A stretch of DNA of 64,000 nt. It comes from Pseudomonas atagonensis. GTDB taxonomy: Bacteria; Pseudomonadota; Gammaproteobacteria; Pseudomonadales; Pseudomonadaceae. Location of the stretch: positions 115,509 through 179,508 of the forward strand of contig NZ_VXCA01000030.1 in assembly GCF_011369485.1 (NCBI RefSeq). Direction: 5' to 3'. Below are positions 50,555-61,787 of this stretch, one piece after another. The notes under the pieces were generated by a model that saw only the letters and a list, made by a program, of their open reading frames with translations, was not told the origin of the DNA and ran no database searches. Positions within the stretch are counted from its first letter, which is position 1. Every line of letters starts with the position of its first letter. A program made the position numbers and the translations under genes.

Positions 50555-52027
50555 ATGGCCCGTTTCGAACTGCAAAAACTCTACATCGATGGCGCGTACT
50601 CCGACGCCGGCAGCGATGCCACCTTCGAAGCCATCAACCCGGCTAACGGTGAAGTCCTCGCACAGGTGCAACGTGCGACCAAGGAAGACGTCGAGCGCGC
50701 AGTAGTCAGCGCTGAAAAAGGCCAGAAGATCTGGGCTGCGATGACCGCCATGGAGCGTTCGCGCATCCTGCGTCGCGCCGTCGACATCCTGCGCGAGCGC
50801 AATGATGAACTGGCCGCTCTGGAAACCCTGGACACAGGCAAGTCGTTCTCCGAAACCAAGTACGTCGACATCGTGACCGGCGCCGACGTGCTGGAATACT
50901 ACGCAGGCCTGGTACCCGCCATCGAAGGCGAGCAGATCCCGCTGCGTGACACTTCTTTCGTTTACACCCGTCGCGAGCCGCTGGGCGTGGTGGCCGGTAT
51001 CGGCGCGTGGAACTACCCGATCCAGATCGCTCTGTGGAAATCCGCTCCAGCCCTGGCGGCCGGTAACGCGATGATCTTCAAGCCAAGTGAAGTCACCTCG
51101 CTGACCACCCTGAAACTGGCCGAGATCTACACCGAAGCCGGCGTGCCAAACGGCGTGTTCAACGTGCTGACCGGCAGCGGCCGTGAAGTCGGTACCTGGC
51201 TGACCGAGCACCCGCGCATCGAAAAAATCTCCTTCACCGGCGGTACCGACACCGGCAAGAAAGTCATGGCCAGCGCTTCGGCTTCGTCGCTGAAAGACGT
51301 GACCATGGAACTGGGCGGCAAGTCTCCGCTGATCATCTGCGACGACGCCGATCTCGATCGCGCGGCCGACACAGCGATGATGGCCAACTTCTACAGCTCC
51401 GGTCAGGTCTGCACCAACGGCACTCGCGTGTTCGTACCGGCACACCTGAAGGCCGCTTTCGAAGCCAAGATCGTCGAGCGCGTTGCCCGCATCCGCGTTG
51501 GCAACCCGGAAGACGAAAACACCAACTTCGGCCCGCTGGTCAGCTTCCCTCACATGGAAAGCGTGCTGGGCTACATCGCCAAAGGTAAAGAAGAAGGCGC
51601 CCGCGTGCTGTGCGGCGGCGACCGTCTGACCGACGGCGAATTCGCCAAAGGCGCATTCGTGGCTCCGACAGTGTTCACCGACTGCACCGACGACATGACC
51701 ATCGTCCGTGAAGAAATCTTTGGCCCGGTCATGGCGATCCTCTCCTACGAAACCGAAGAAGAAGTGATCCGCCGCGCCAACGACACCGACTTCGGCCTGG
51801 CCGCCGGTATCGTCACCAAAGACCTGAACCGCGCGCACCGCGTGATTCATCAACTGGAAGCCGGTATCTGCTGGATCAACGCCTGGGGCGAGTCCGACGC
51901 AAAAATGCCGGTGGGCGGTTACAAGCAGTCGGGTGTTGGCCGTGAGAACGGCATCAGCTCGCTGAACAACTTCACCCGCATCAAATCGGTACAGGTCGAG
52001 CTGGGCGATTACGTCTCCGTTTTCTGA
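50555..52027 (+). CDS. betB: Betaine aldehyde dehydrogenase
   Basis: 490 aa, ATG at 50555 after GCGAGGACACT. Aldehyde dehydrogenase fold with catalytic Cys286 (SSGQVCTNGT), general base Glu252 (VTMELGGK) and Asn153 in GAWNYP. NAD(P)-dependent oxidation of betaine aldehyde to glycine betaine. Placed after betI with a 108-bp gap and before betA. Confidence 0.97.
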   Translation: MARFELQKLYIDGAYSDAGSDATFEAINPANGEVLAQVQRATKEDVERAVVSAEKGQKIWAAMTAMERSRILRRAVDILRERNDELAALETLDTGKSFSETKYVDIVTGADVLEYYAGLVPAIEGEQIPLRDTSFVYTRREPLGVVAGIGAWNYPIQIALWKSAPALAAGNAMIFKPSEVTSLTTLKLAEIYTEAGVPNGVFNVLTGSGREVGTWLTEHPRIEKISFTGGTDTGKKVMASASASSLKDVTMELGGKSPLIICDDADLDRAADTAMMANFYSSGQVCTNGTRVFVPAHLKAAFEAKIVERVARIRVGNPEDENTNFGPLVSFPHMESVLGYIAKGKEEGARVLCGGDRLTDGEFAKGAFVAPTVFTDCTDDMTIVREEIFGPVMAILSYETEEEVIRRANDTDFGLAAGIVTKDLNRAHRVIHQLEAGICWINAWGESDAKMPVGGYKQSGVGRENGISSLNNFTRIKSVQVELGDYVSVF

Positions 52028-52054
52028 TCTGGCCCAGAGTCTGGATGGGGCCCT

Positions 52055-52186
52055 TGTGGCGAGGGGATTTATCCCCGTTGGGCTGCGAAGCAGCCCCCTT
52101 TCAGGCACTGCGAATATCCAGACAGAACTCGGTCGCTGACTTTACGACTGCTGCGCAGCCGAACGGGGATAAATCCCCTCGCCACA
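52055..52186. repeat. REP-type inverted pair, family B, between betB and betA
   Basis: Starts TGTGGCGAGGGGATTTATCC and ends with its complement. Occupies most of the 207-bp betB-betA gap inside the bet operon. Confidence 0.9.
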
Positions 52187-52234
52187 GGTGCGCGGTCACA
52201 GTTGACCTGACCAACTTCAAAGAGGGTGCATTCA

Positions 52235-53938
52235 ATGTCCCAAGAATTCGATTACATCATCATCGGTGCCGGCTCGGCCGGTAACACACTTGCGACCCGT
52301 CTGACTGAAGACGCTGGCGTCACCGTTCTGCTGCTCGAAGCAGGCGGCCCGGACTATCGTTTCGACTTCCGCACGCAGATGCCGGCCGCACTGGCCTTCC
52401 CGCTGCAAGGTCGTCGCTACAACTGGGCGTACGAAACCGATCCAGAGCCACATATGGACGGTCGTCGGATGGAATGCGGTCGCGGCAAAGGCCTCGGCGG
52501 TTCCTCGTTGATCAACGGCATGTGCTACATCCGTGGCAACGCGATGGACTACGACGGCTGGGCGAAACTGCCAGGTCTGGAAGACTGGTCGTACCTGGAC
52601 TGCCTGCCGTACTTCCGCAAAGCGGAAACCCGCGACATCGGCCCGAACGACTACCACGGTGGCGAAGGTCCGGTCAGCGTGACCACGCCGAAGGCTGGCA
52701 ACAACCCGCTGTTCCACGCCATGGTTGAAGCCGGCGTACAAGCTGGCTACCCGCGCACCGAAGACTTGAACGGTTACCAGCAGGAAGGTTTCGGCCCGAT
52801 GGACCGCACCGTGACGCCGAAAGGTCGTCGTGCTTCCACCGCCCGTGGCTACCTCGACACCGCTAAAAAGCGTTCGACCCTGACCATCGTCACCCACGCC
52901 CTGACCGACAAGATCCTGTTCGAAGGCAAGCGTGCGGTCGGCGTGCGTTACCTGGTCGGCGACGCTGAAGAGCGCGTTGAAGTCAAAGCACGCAAAGAAG
53001 TCCTGCTGTGCTCCGGCGCCATCGCTTCGCCGCAGATTCTGCAGCGTTCCGGTGTCGGCCCTGCCGAACTGCTGAACAAGCTCGACATCCCGGTGGTTCA
53101 CGATCTGCCGGGCGTGGGTGAAAACCTGCAGGATCACCTCGAGCTGTACCTGCAATACGCCTGCACTCAGCCAGTTTCGCTGTACCCGTCGCTGCTCTGG
53201 TACAACCAGCCGGCCATCGGTGCCGAATGGTTATTCAACGGCACCGGCATCGGCGCCAGCAACCAGTTCGAAGCCGGCGGTTTCATCCGTACTCGCGAAG
53301 AGTTCGAATGGCCGAACATCCAGTACCACTTCCTGCCGGTAGCGATTAACTACAACGGCAGCAACGGTGTGAAAGAGCACGGTTTCCAGGCGCACATGGG
53401 TTCCATGCGTTCGCCGAGCCGTGGTCGCATCCAGGCCAAGTCGAAAGACCCGCGCCAGCACCCGAGCATCCTGTTCAACTACATGGCCACCGAGCAGGAC
53501 TGGCAGGAATTCCGTGACGGCATCCGCCTGACCCGTGAAATCATGCAACAGCCTGCGCTGGACGCCTTCCGTGGCCGCGAAATCAGCCCGGGTATCGACG
53601 TACAAACCGATGAGCAACTGGACAAGTTCATCCGCGAGCACGCCGAAACCGCGTTCCACCCGTCCTGCTCGTGCAAGATGGGCACCGACGAGATGGCCGT
53701 AGTGGATGGTGAAGGTCGCGTGCACGGCATGCAGAGCCTGCGTGTGGTCGATGCCTCGATCATGCCGATCATCACCACCGGTAACCTGAACGCCCCGACG
53801 ATCATGATGGCCGAGAAAATCGCCGACAAGATCCGTGGTCGCAAGCCGTTGCCACGCAGCACCGCGGCGTACTACGTCGCTGGCGATGCGCCGGTGAAGG
53901 GCAAGCCGATGCGTGATATCACCCCGGTTGCTCAGTAA
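52235..53938 (+). CDS. betA: Choline dehydrogenase
   Basis: 567 aa from the ATG at 52235 (MSQEFDYIII). GMC oxidoreductase: GAGSAG at 11-16, catalytic His475 in FHPSCSC, and Asn519 in TGNLNAPT forming the His/Asn pair. Oxidises choline to betaine aldehyde with electrons to the respiratory chain. C-terminal 25 residues are hydrophilic. Last gene of betIBA; a REPIN follows the stop. Confidence 0.97.
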   Translation: MSQEFDYIIIGAGSAGNTLATRLTEDAGVTVLLLEAGGPDYRFDFRTQMPAALAFPLQGRRYNWAYETDPEPHMDGRRMECGRGKGLGGSSLINGMCYIRGNAMDYDGWAKLPGLEDWSYLDCLPYFRKAETRDIGPNDYHGGEGPVSVTTPKAGNNPLFHAMVEAGVQAGYPRTEDLNGYQQEGFGPMDRTVTPKGRRASTARGYLDTAKKRSTLTIVTHALTDKILFEGKRAVGVRYLVGDAEERVEVKARKEVLLCSGAIASPQILQRSGVGPAELLNKLDIPVVHDLPGVGENLQDHLELYLQYACTQPVSLYPSLLWYNQPAIGAEWLFNGTGIGASNQFEAGGFIRTREEFEWPNIQYHFLPVAINYNGSNGVKEHGFQAHMGSMRSPSRGRIQAKSKDPRQHPSILFNYMATEQDWQEFRDGIRLTREIMQQPALDAFRGREISPGIDVQTDEQLDKFIREHAETAFHPSCSCKMGTDEMAVVDGEGRVHGMQSLRVVDASIMPIITTGNLNAPTIMMAEKIADKIRGRKPLPRSTAAYYVAGDAPVKGKPMRDITPVAQ

Positions 53939-53955
53939 TTCCGTTACACCGCGGT

Positions 53956-54061
53956 GATCGTTCCCACGCTCCGCGTGGGAATGCATCCCGTGACGCTCCG
54001 CGTCACACAGCGGACGCAGAGCGTCCATGGCGGCGTTCCCACGCAGAGCGTGGGAACGATC
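53956..54061. repeat. REPIN, family A
   Basis: 106-bp pair bounded by GATCGTTCCCACGCTCCGCG and its complement, 17 bp after betA. Confidence 0.92.
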
Positions 54062-54206
54062 TCCTGCCTCGCACAGTAAATCCTCCTACACCCCCTCTTC
54101 ACTTGATCCTACCCCGACGCAGGCCTACTCTAGACCTCGCGCAACCGTTTCACCCCTCCCCGCCGATTCGCTTCACCCCGCTACTCCATTACAAGGAGGT
54201 TCCCGA

Positions 54207-55649
54207 ATGTTCGATTTCCACCCCCAGCTCAAGCAGCGCTTCGCTGCCTTGCGCACGGGCGCTGAATTCTTTTCCCTGCGGTATGTACGCGAGTCCGGCC
54301 AGTACCTGTCGGTGCGCAAGAACGTCGCCGAGCCGCCAAGCCTGAGCCGCGACGAAGGCGCGATGCTCACCGTTCGGGTCAACGGCGTCGAAGCTTACGC
54401 CGCGACCAATGACCTGTCGCAACAAGGCCTGCAAGCCGCCCTTGAACGCGCCGAGTTGCAGGCCCGCCGGCTCAAGCCCCACGCGCTGCTCGACCTGCGC
54501 GATCAGCCGGTGTCCAGCGACCGCGCTGACTACTTTTCACCCAATCTCGAACAACCCTTCCCGTCCCTGAGCGAATGCTTCGAGCTGCTCGGCGCGGAAT
54601 CCGCCTCGGTGCCAAAGGATGAGCGCCTGGTGAACTGGCAAGTGAGCATCGGCATCACCCACGTCGAACAGATCTACCTGAGCAGCGCCGGCGCCGAATT
54701 GCGCCAGGCCCAGCGCTTCGTCTACCCAGGCCTCGACGTCACCGCCTACGACGGCAACGACAGCCAGACCCGCAGCCTCGGCCGCGAGAACTTCGGCCAA
54801 CAGGGCGGTGCGGACGTGATCAGCCGTTGCGGTCTGGTTGGCGCTGGCCCGCAAGTCGCCGATCAGGCCCTGCAATTGCTGCTCGCGCCGAACACCCCGC
54901 AAGGCCCGCGCGACCTGCTGCTGATGCCCGATCAGATGATGCTGCAGATCCACGAATCCATCGGTCACCCGCTGGAGCTCGACCGGATTCTTGGCGACGA
55001 GCGCAATTACGCCGGCACCAGTTTCGTCAAAGCGTCTGATTTCGGCAGCCTGCAATATGGCTCGAAACTGCTCAACGTGACCTTCGATCCGGGCATTCCC
55101 GAAGAACTCGCCAGCTATGGCCACGATGACGACGGCACCCAGGCGAGCAAGCAATTCCTGATCCGCGAAGGCCTGTTGCTGCGTCCATTGGGCGGTGCGC
55201 TGTCGCAATTTCGCGCCGGGATGGATGGCGTTGCCAACAGCCGCGCCTGCGGCTGGAACCGTGCACCGATCGACCGCATGGCCAACCTCAATATCGAACC
55301 GGGCGACCAGCCACTCGATCAGTTGATCAAAGGCATCGAGCACGGCATTTTGATGAGCACCAACCGCTCATGGTCGATTGACGATGCGCGCAACAAATTC
55401 CAGTTCGGCTGCGAATGGGGCCAACTGATCGAAAACGGTGAACTAAAAGGCGTGGTGAAAAACCCGAATTACCGGGCGATTTCCGCGCACTTCTGGAAGA
55501 GCCTGCGCGCCGTTGGCGACGCCAACACCGTCAAGGTGCTGGGCACGCCGAACTGCGGCAAGGGCGAACCGAACCAGGTGATCCGCGTTGGCCACGCTTC
55601 GCCGGCCTGCGTATTCAGCAACGTTGATGTGTTCGGGGGAGACGCCTGA
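54207..55649 (+). CDS. TldD-like metallopeptidase subunit
   Basis: 480 aa from the ATG at 54207 (MFDFHPQLKQ), with an excellent AAGGAGGT site. The HExxxH zinc motif HESIGH is in LQIHESIGHPLE, the active site of TldD-type proteases. A C-terminal beta-rich domain follows. Overlaps the partner gene by one base (TGATG). The canonical TldD/PmbA pair of Pseudomonas should be elsewhere; this is a paralogous pair by its divergent N-terminus. Substrate unknown. No precursor peptide gene is seen within 300 bp upstream. Confidence 0.88.
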   Translation: MFDFHPQLKQRFAALRTGAEFFSLRYVRESGQYLSVRKNVAEPPSLSRDEGAMLTVRVNGVEAYAATNDLSQQGLQAALERAELQARRLKPHALLDLRDQPVSSDRADYFSPNLEQPFPSLSECFELLGAESASVPKDERLVNWQVSIGITHVEQIYLSSAGAELRQAQRFVYPGLDVTAYDGNDSQTRSLGRENFGQQGGADVISRCGLVGAGPQVADQALQLLLAPNTPQGPRDLLLMPDQMMLQIHESIGHPLELDRILGDERNYAGTSFVKASDFGSLQYGSKLLNVTFDPGIPEELASYGHDDDGTQASKQFLIREGLLLRPLGGALSQFRAGMDGVANSRACGWNRAPIDRMANLNIEPGDQPLDQLIKGIEHGILMSTNRSWSIDDARNKFQFGCEWGQLIENGELKGVVKNPNYRAISAHFWKSLRAVGDANTVKVLGTPNCGKGEPNQVIRVGHASPACVFSNVDVFGGDA

Positions 55650-56986
55650 TGAGCATTTCGAAGAGTCAGTCCGACGCCTTCAAGACCATGGTCAACTGGC
55701 TGCGCGACAGCGTGCGTGAGCCGGAACAGTTCACGCTCAGCTATGCCGCCGAATCCTCGGCGTTCGTCCGGTTCAACCATGCCAAGGTGCGTCAGGCCGG
55801 GCAGGTGCAGCAGGCCAACATCGTCCTGAAACTGATCAACGACGGCCGCCACGCTGACCTGCAAGTGACCCTGTCCGGTGACCAGGAAGGCGATCTGCAA
55901 CGGCTTGCCGAAGGTCTGCAACAACTGCGCGAAACCCTGCCGCTGCTGCCGCAGGATCCGTATCTGTTGCTCAACCACAATGGCTGGCAGAGCAACAACG
56001 TGCAGGAGCATCCGCTGCCGGACACCGAACAGGTTGTCGATGAAATCTGCGCCGCCGCTGAAGGCCTGGACCTGGTGGGTTTCTATGCCGCCGGCCCGAT
56101 CAGTCGAGGCTTTGCCAGTTCGTCGGGCGCATTCGGCTGGCATCAGGCCAACAGCTTCAACTTCGACTTCAGCCTGTTTCACGAGAACGGCGAGGCCGTG
56201 AAGGCCAGTTACGCCGGGCACGGCTGGAGCAGCGAAGGGTTCGCCAAACGCTTCCAGCAGGCTCGCGAGCAACTGGAGTTCCTCGGTCGGCCGTTGCGCA
56301 CGTTGGCGCCGGGGCAATACCGCGCGTACCTGGCACCGGCAGCCCTGGAAGAAATCATGGGCATGCTGAGCTGGGGCGGTTTCTCGGCGCAGTCGATCGC
56401 CAGCAAAAGCAGCCCGTTGCAGAAGCTGTATGTCGGCGATCAGGCATTCAGCCCATTGGTGTCGCTGGATGAGAAAGTCAGCGAATCCCTGAGCCCGGCG
56501 TTTTCCGGCGAAGGTTATCCACGCAGCGATCTGCGCCTGATCGTCGAGGGCAAGGCTGGCGATCAACTGGTCGGCTCGCGCAGTGCCGCCGAATACGGCC
56601 TGACGGCCAACGGCGCCAGCGGCGGCGAATCGCCAAGCGCACTGAACATGGCGGCGGGTGATCTGTCACAAGCGGAGATTCTCAAGCAGTTGGGCACCGG
56701 GTTGTACATCAGCAACCTGTGGTACTTGAACTTCTCGGATCAACCGGCGGCGCGCATGACCGGCATGACTCGCTTCGCGACCTTCTGGGTCGAGAACGGC
56801 GAGATCCAGGCACCGGTCAGCACCATGCGTTTCGATGACAGCGCCTATAGCCTGCTGGGTTCGCAGCTGGAAGCGTTGACCGCCGAGCGCGAGTTGCTGC
56901 TGTCGGCGAGTACGTACAGCCAGCGCAATACCTCCTCGGCGCTGCTGCCGGGGGCACTGGTGAGCCGACTGACCTTAACGCTGTAG
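55649..56986 (+). CDS. TldE/PmbA-like partner subunit
   Basis: 445 aa, ATG at 55649 overlapping the preceding stop. PmbA-type fold without the HExxxH motif: SSSGAFGWHQANSFNFDFSL, MLSWGGFSAQSIASKSSP and the late FWVENGEIQAPVSTMRF are recognisable. Expected to form a heterodimeric protease with the TldD-like subunit, where it shapes the substrate channel. C-terminus ends 42 bp before repeat B5. Confidence 0.85.
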   Translation: MSISKSQSDAFKTMVNWLRDSVREPEQFTLSYAAESSAFVRFNHAKVRQAGQVQQANIVLKLINDGRHADLQVTLSGDQEGDLQRLAEGLQQLRETLPLLPQDPYLLLNHNGWQSNNVQEHPLPDTEQVVDEICAAAEGLDLVGFYAAGPISRGFASSSGAFGWHQANSFNFDFSLFHENGEAVKASYAGHGWSSEGFAKRFQQAREQLEFLGRPLRTLAPGQYRAYLAPAALEEIMGMLSWGGFSAQSIASKSSPLQKLYVGDQAFSPLVSLDEKVSESLSPAFSGEGYPRSDLRLIVEGKAGDQLVGSRSAAEYGLTANGASGGESPSALNMAAGDLSQAEILKQLGTGLYISNLWYLNFSDQPAARMTGMTRFATFWVENGEIQAPVSTMRFDDSAYSLLGSQLEALTAERELLLSASTYSQRNTSSALLPGALVSRLTLTL

Positions 56987-57028
56987 ACACGTTCCTCCCC
57001 AACACACAGGGGCTTGACTACAAGTCCC

Positions 57029-57131
57029 TGTGGCGAGGGGATTTATCCCCGTTGGGTCGCGCAGCGACCCCGCTTTCAGAATCAAATGCAGGGGACTGCG
57101 CAGTCCAACAGGGATAAATTCCCTCGCCACA
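57029..57131. repeat. REP-type inverted pair, family B
   Basis: Starts TGTGGCGAGGGGATTTATCC and ends TTCCCTCGCCACA with one change, between the TldE-like gene and the MFS gene. Confidence 0.9.
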
Positions 57132-57181
57132 GGGTTTCATGTTTGAACAAGAATCCGGATTAACCACCCACCAGAGGTTCC

Positions 57182-58609
57182 ATGCCCACTCGCCCGCCTC
57201 TCGACGCCATCACCGCCCGCTGGTTGCCGTGGGTCGTCGCCATTGCGTTCTTCATGCAGTCCCTCGACGGGACGATTCTCAACACCGCCCTGCCGGCCAT
57301 GGCCCGCGATCTGGCCGAAGACCCGTTGCGCATGCAGGGTGTGGTCATCTCCTACATGCTCACCGTGGCCCTGTTGATCCCCGCTTCCGGCTGGATCGCC
57401 GACCGCTTCGGCACCAAGAAAATCTTCTTCGGCGCGATCCTGCTGTTCAGTTTCGGTTCATTGCTGTGCGCCCTGTCGAACAGCCTGACCATGCTGGTCG
57501 GCGCGCGGGTGATGCAGGGTCTGGGCGGTGCGCTGATGTTGCCGGTCGGGCGCTTGGTGGTTTTACGTGCCTATCCAAGATCGGAACTGGTGCGGATCAT
57601 GGGCTTCATCACCATCCCCGGCCTGCTCGGCCCGTTGATCGGCCCGACCATGGGCGGCTGGATGGTGCAATACCTGACGTGGCACTGGATCTTCCTGATC
57701 AACCTGCCGGTCGGCGTCATCGGTTGCTACGCGGTGTGGAAATTCATCCCCGACCTGCGCGGCACTGAACGCACGCGCTTCGATAGTTTGGGCTTCCTGT
57801 TGTTCGGCGCGGCGATGATCCTCATCACCATCGCCATGGAAGGCCTCGGCGAACTTCACTTGCCGCACTTGCGGGTGATGTTGCTGTTGTTCGGCGGCTT
57901 TGCCTGTCTGGCGGCGTACTGGTTGCGCGCAGGGCATATTGAAAATCCACTGTTCGCACCGTCGCTGTTCAAGACCCGCACCTTCGCCGTCGGCATTCTC
58001 GGCAACCTGTTCGCCCGTCTGGGCAGCGGTGCCCTGCCGTTTCTGGTGCCGTTGCTGCTGCAAGTGGCGCTGGGTTATTCACCGTCGCAAGCGGGGATGA
58101 GCATGCTGCCGCTGGCCGCTGCGGCGATGGTTGCCAAGTGGGTGGCGCGGCCGTTGATCGAACGCCTCGGTTATCGCATCGTCCTGACCGGCAACACGCT
58201 GGCGCTGGGGATCATGCTGGCGAGCATGGGCCTGGTCAGCGAGCAGACGCCGTACTGGTTGCTGCTGTGCCTGCTGGCGATTCTGGGGGCGATCAACTCT
58301 TTGCAATTCACCGCGATGAACACCGTGACCCTGATCGATCTGGATGACGCCAGCGCCAGCAGCGGCAACAGCTTGTTGTCGGTGGTCGCACAGTTGTCGT
58401 TGAGCCTCGGGGTGGCCTGTGCCGGCGCGTTGCTCGGAGGCTTCACGGCGGAGGTCGGCAACGACGGCGTGGAAACCGTGTTGGGTGCGTTCCAGTTGAC
58501 CTTCGTAACGGTGGGAATCATGGCGATGCTGGCGGCGACCATCTTCTCGCAACTGTCGAAAGAAGACGGTCGCCGCGCGAAACGACCGGAAGAGCACATC
58601 GAACACTGA
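57182..58609 (+). CDS. DHA2-type MFS multidrug exporter, MdtD-like
   Basis: 475 aa. About 14 hydrophobic helices. DHA2 motifs: LDGTILNTALPAMA (motif D1), GWIADRFGTKK (motif A) and GPLIGPTMGGWM (motif C). Single-gene unit with ATG at 57182; the peptide before it is REP. Substrate unknown. Matches the MdtD annotation group by length and the LDGTILNTALPA signature. Confidence 0.88.
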   Translation: MPTRPPLDAITARWLPWVVAIAFFMQSLDGTILNTALPAMARDLAEDPLRMQGVVISYMLTVALLIPASGWIADRFGTKKIFFGAILLFSFGSLLCALSNSLTMLVGARVMQGLGGALMLPVGRLVVLRAYPRSELVRIMGFITIPGLLGPLIGPTMGGWMVQYLTWHWIFLINLPVGVIGCYAVWKFIPDLRGTERTRFDSLGFLLFGAAMILITIAMEGLGELHLPHLRVMLLLFGGFACLAAYWLRAGHIENPLFAPSLFKTRTFAVGILGNLFARLGSGALPFLVPLLLQVALGYSPSQAGMSMLPLAAAAMVAKWVARPLIERLGYRIVLTGNTLALGIMLASMGLVSEQTPYWLLLCLLAILGAINSLQFTAMNTVTLIDLDDASASSGNSLLSVVAQLSLSLGVACAGALLGGFTAEVGNDGVETVLGAFQLTFVTVGIMAMLAATIFSQLSKEDGRRAKRPEEHIEH

Positions 58610-58626
58610 TTTGTGGTGAGGCTTTT

Positions 58627-58759
58627 TGTGACGAGGGGATTTATCCCCGTTGGGTTGCGCAGCAGCCCCAAAAAGGTTGGATGCGATCAGCCTGATGTGC
58701 CGAGGTGGCTGGTATAGGGGCCGCTACGCGCCCCAACGGGGATAAATCCCCTCGCCACA
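58627..58759. repeat. REP-type inverted pair, family B
   Basis: Left arm TGTGACGAGGGGATTTATCC (one change) and right arm ATCCCCTCGCCACA, between the MFS gene and dbpA. Confidence 0.9.
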
Positions 58760-58865
58760 GATAATTCCCTCACCTTGGGTTTTAGTCGCTGTTCGTCCAG
58801 AACTTTCGAGGAAAGTGGCACGGGGCTGCTACACTGCGCGACATTTTGTTTTGCAGGCCAGTCCC

Positions 58866-60251
<1,386 letters not shown>

Positions 60252-60254
60252 CCC

Positions 60255-60366
60255 GATCGTTCCCACGCTCTGCGTGGGAACGCATTCTGTGACGCTCCGC
60301 GTCACGATTCAACAGCGGACGCAGAGCGTCCATGGCGGCATTCCCACGCAGAGCGTGGGAACGATC
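60255..60366. repeat. REPIN, family A
   Basis: 112-bp pair bounded by GATCGTTCCCACGCTCTGCG and its complement, starting 3 bp after the dbpA stop and ending 19 bp before the next start. Confidence 0.92.
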
Positions 60367-60385
60367 ATTGTGTGAGGACACCGTT

Positions 60386-61564
60386 TTGCGCTCTACCGAA
60401 GTCGTGATCATTGGCGCTGGCGCCGCAGGGTTGATGTGTGCACTGACCGCCGCCGGGCGTGGGCGTCAGGTATTGCTGCTCGACCACGCGAACAAGGCCG
60501 GCAAGAAAATCCTGATGTCGGGCGGTGGCCGCTGCAACTTCACCAACATGTACACCGAACCGAGCAATTTTCTCTCGCAGAACCCCCATTTCTGCAAATC
60601 CGCACTGGCGCGCTACACCCAGTGGGATTTCATCGGCATGGTCGGCAAGCACGCGGTGCCGTACCACGAGAAAAAACTCGGCCAGCTGTTCTGCGATAAC
60701 AAGTCCAGCGACATCCTCGAAATGCTCCTGACCGAATGCGATCAGGTCGGCGTCGGGTTGCATCTGGACACCTCGATTCAGACCATCGAGAAAGTCGAAA
60801 ACGGTTACCTGCTCGACACCACCCTCGGCCAGGTCCAGTGCCATTCGCTGGTAATCGCCACCGGCGGGCTGTCGATCCCGACGCTGGGGGCCACCGGTTT
60901 CGGTTACCAAGTGGCCAAACAGTTCGGCCATGAATTGCTGCCGACCCGCGCCGGTCTGGTGCCGTTCACCATCACCGACCAGCTCAAGGAGCTGTGCACC
61001 GAGCTGTCCGGGACTTCGGTGGACTGTCTGGTCAGCTGCAACGATCAGAGCTTTCGCGAGAACATCCTGTTCACTCACCGTGGCCTCAGTGGTCCGGCGA
61101 TTTTGCAGATTTCCTCGTTCTGGGAATCCGGCGACACGGTCGAGATCAACCTGCTGCCGGATCACGACGCGGCGAACTGGCTGCAACAGCAAGTGGCCGA
61201 GCGCCCGAACAGCGAACTGAAAACCCTGCTCGGTGAAATCTTCACCAAGAAGATGGCCAATTTGCTGGCGGACAACTGGTTCGTCTCCAAGCCGATGAAG
61301 CAGTACACCCATGCGGAATTGGCGGAAATCGCCGACAAGCTCGGCAGCTGGAAAGTCGTCCCGGCCGGCACTGAAGGTTATCGCACCGCCGAAGTAACAC
61401 TCGGTGGCGTCGACACCCGCGAAGTGTCGTCCAAGACCATGGAATCGCTGAAAAGCCCGGGTTTGTACTTCGTCGGCGAAGTGCTCGACGTCACCGGGCA
61501 TCTGGGCGGCTTCAACTTCCAGTGGGCCTGGGCCTCGGGCTACGCTGCTGCGCAATACGTCTGA
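60386..61564 (+). CDS. HI0933/YhiN-family flavoprotein
   Basis: 392 aa from a TTG at 60386 (LRSTEVVIIG, with TGAGGA upstream); the frame from 60332 is translated REPIN. FAD-binding motif GAGAAGLM near 10-17, SGGGRCNFTN, and a C-terminal VTGHLGGFNFQWAWASG. Family members reduce or hydroxylate unknown substrates (BaiN is one bile-acid example); no function can be assigned here. The rare TTG start is inferred. Confidence 0.85.
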   Translation: MRSTEVVIIGAGAAGLMCALTAAGRGRQVLLLDHANKAGKKILMSGGGRCNFTNMYTEPSNFLSQNPHFCKSALARYTQWDFIGMVGKHAVPYHEKKLGQLFCDNKSSDILEMLLTECDQVGVGLHLDTSIQTIEKVENGYLLDTTLGQVQCHSLVIATGGLSIPTLGATGFGYQVAKQFGHELLPTRAGLVPFTITDQLKELCTELSGTSVDCLVSCNDQSFRENILFTHRGLSGPAILQISSFWESGDTVEINLLPDHDAANWLQQQVAERPNSELKTLLGEIFTKKMANLLADNWFVSKPMKQYTHAELAEIADKLGSWKVVPAGTEGYRTAEVTLGGVDTREVSSKTMESLKSPGLYFVGEVLDVTGHLGGFNFQWAWASGYAAAQYV

Positions 61565-61582
61565 TACAGCGCAAATCATATC

Positions 61583-61672
61583 TGTGGGAGCGGGCTTGCT
61601 CGCGAATGCGGTGGATCAACTGACATCAATGTTGAATGACACACCGCATTCGGGAGCAAGCCCCCTCCCACA
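61583..61672. repeat. REP-type inverted pair, family C
   Basis: TGTGGGAGCGGGCTTGCTCG left and GGGAGCAAGCCCCCTCCCACA right; the right arm differs at three bases. Confidence 0.9.
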
Positions 61673-61787
61673 GATATGCGTGATGCAGTAAGGAACACTT
61701 TTTGCTGTCAGATGTGATCGGCGCCATTGCGTCGGCGTCATTACTGGCTCAATTTAGCGGCATCGCCTCGGAAGGCCTTCGCACTTC

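Noticed and set aside
52226..52234. Upstream GTG start for betA
   Set aside because: It adds only three residues; the ATG at 52235 gives the family start MSQEFDYIIIGAG.
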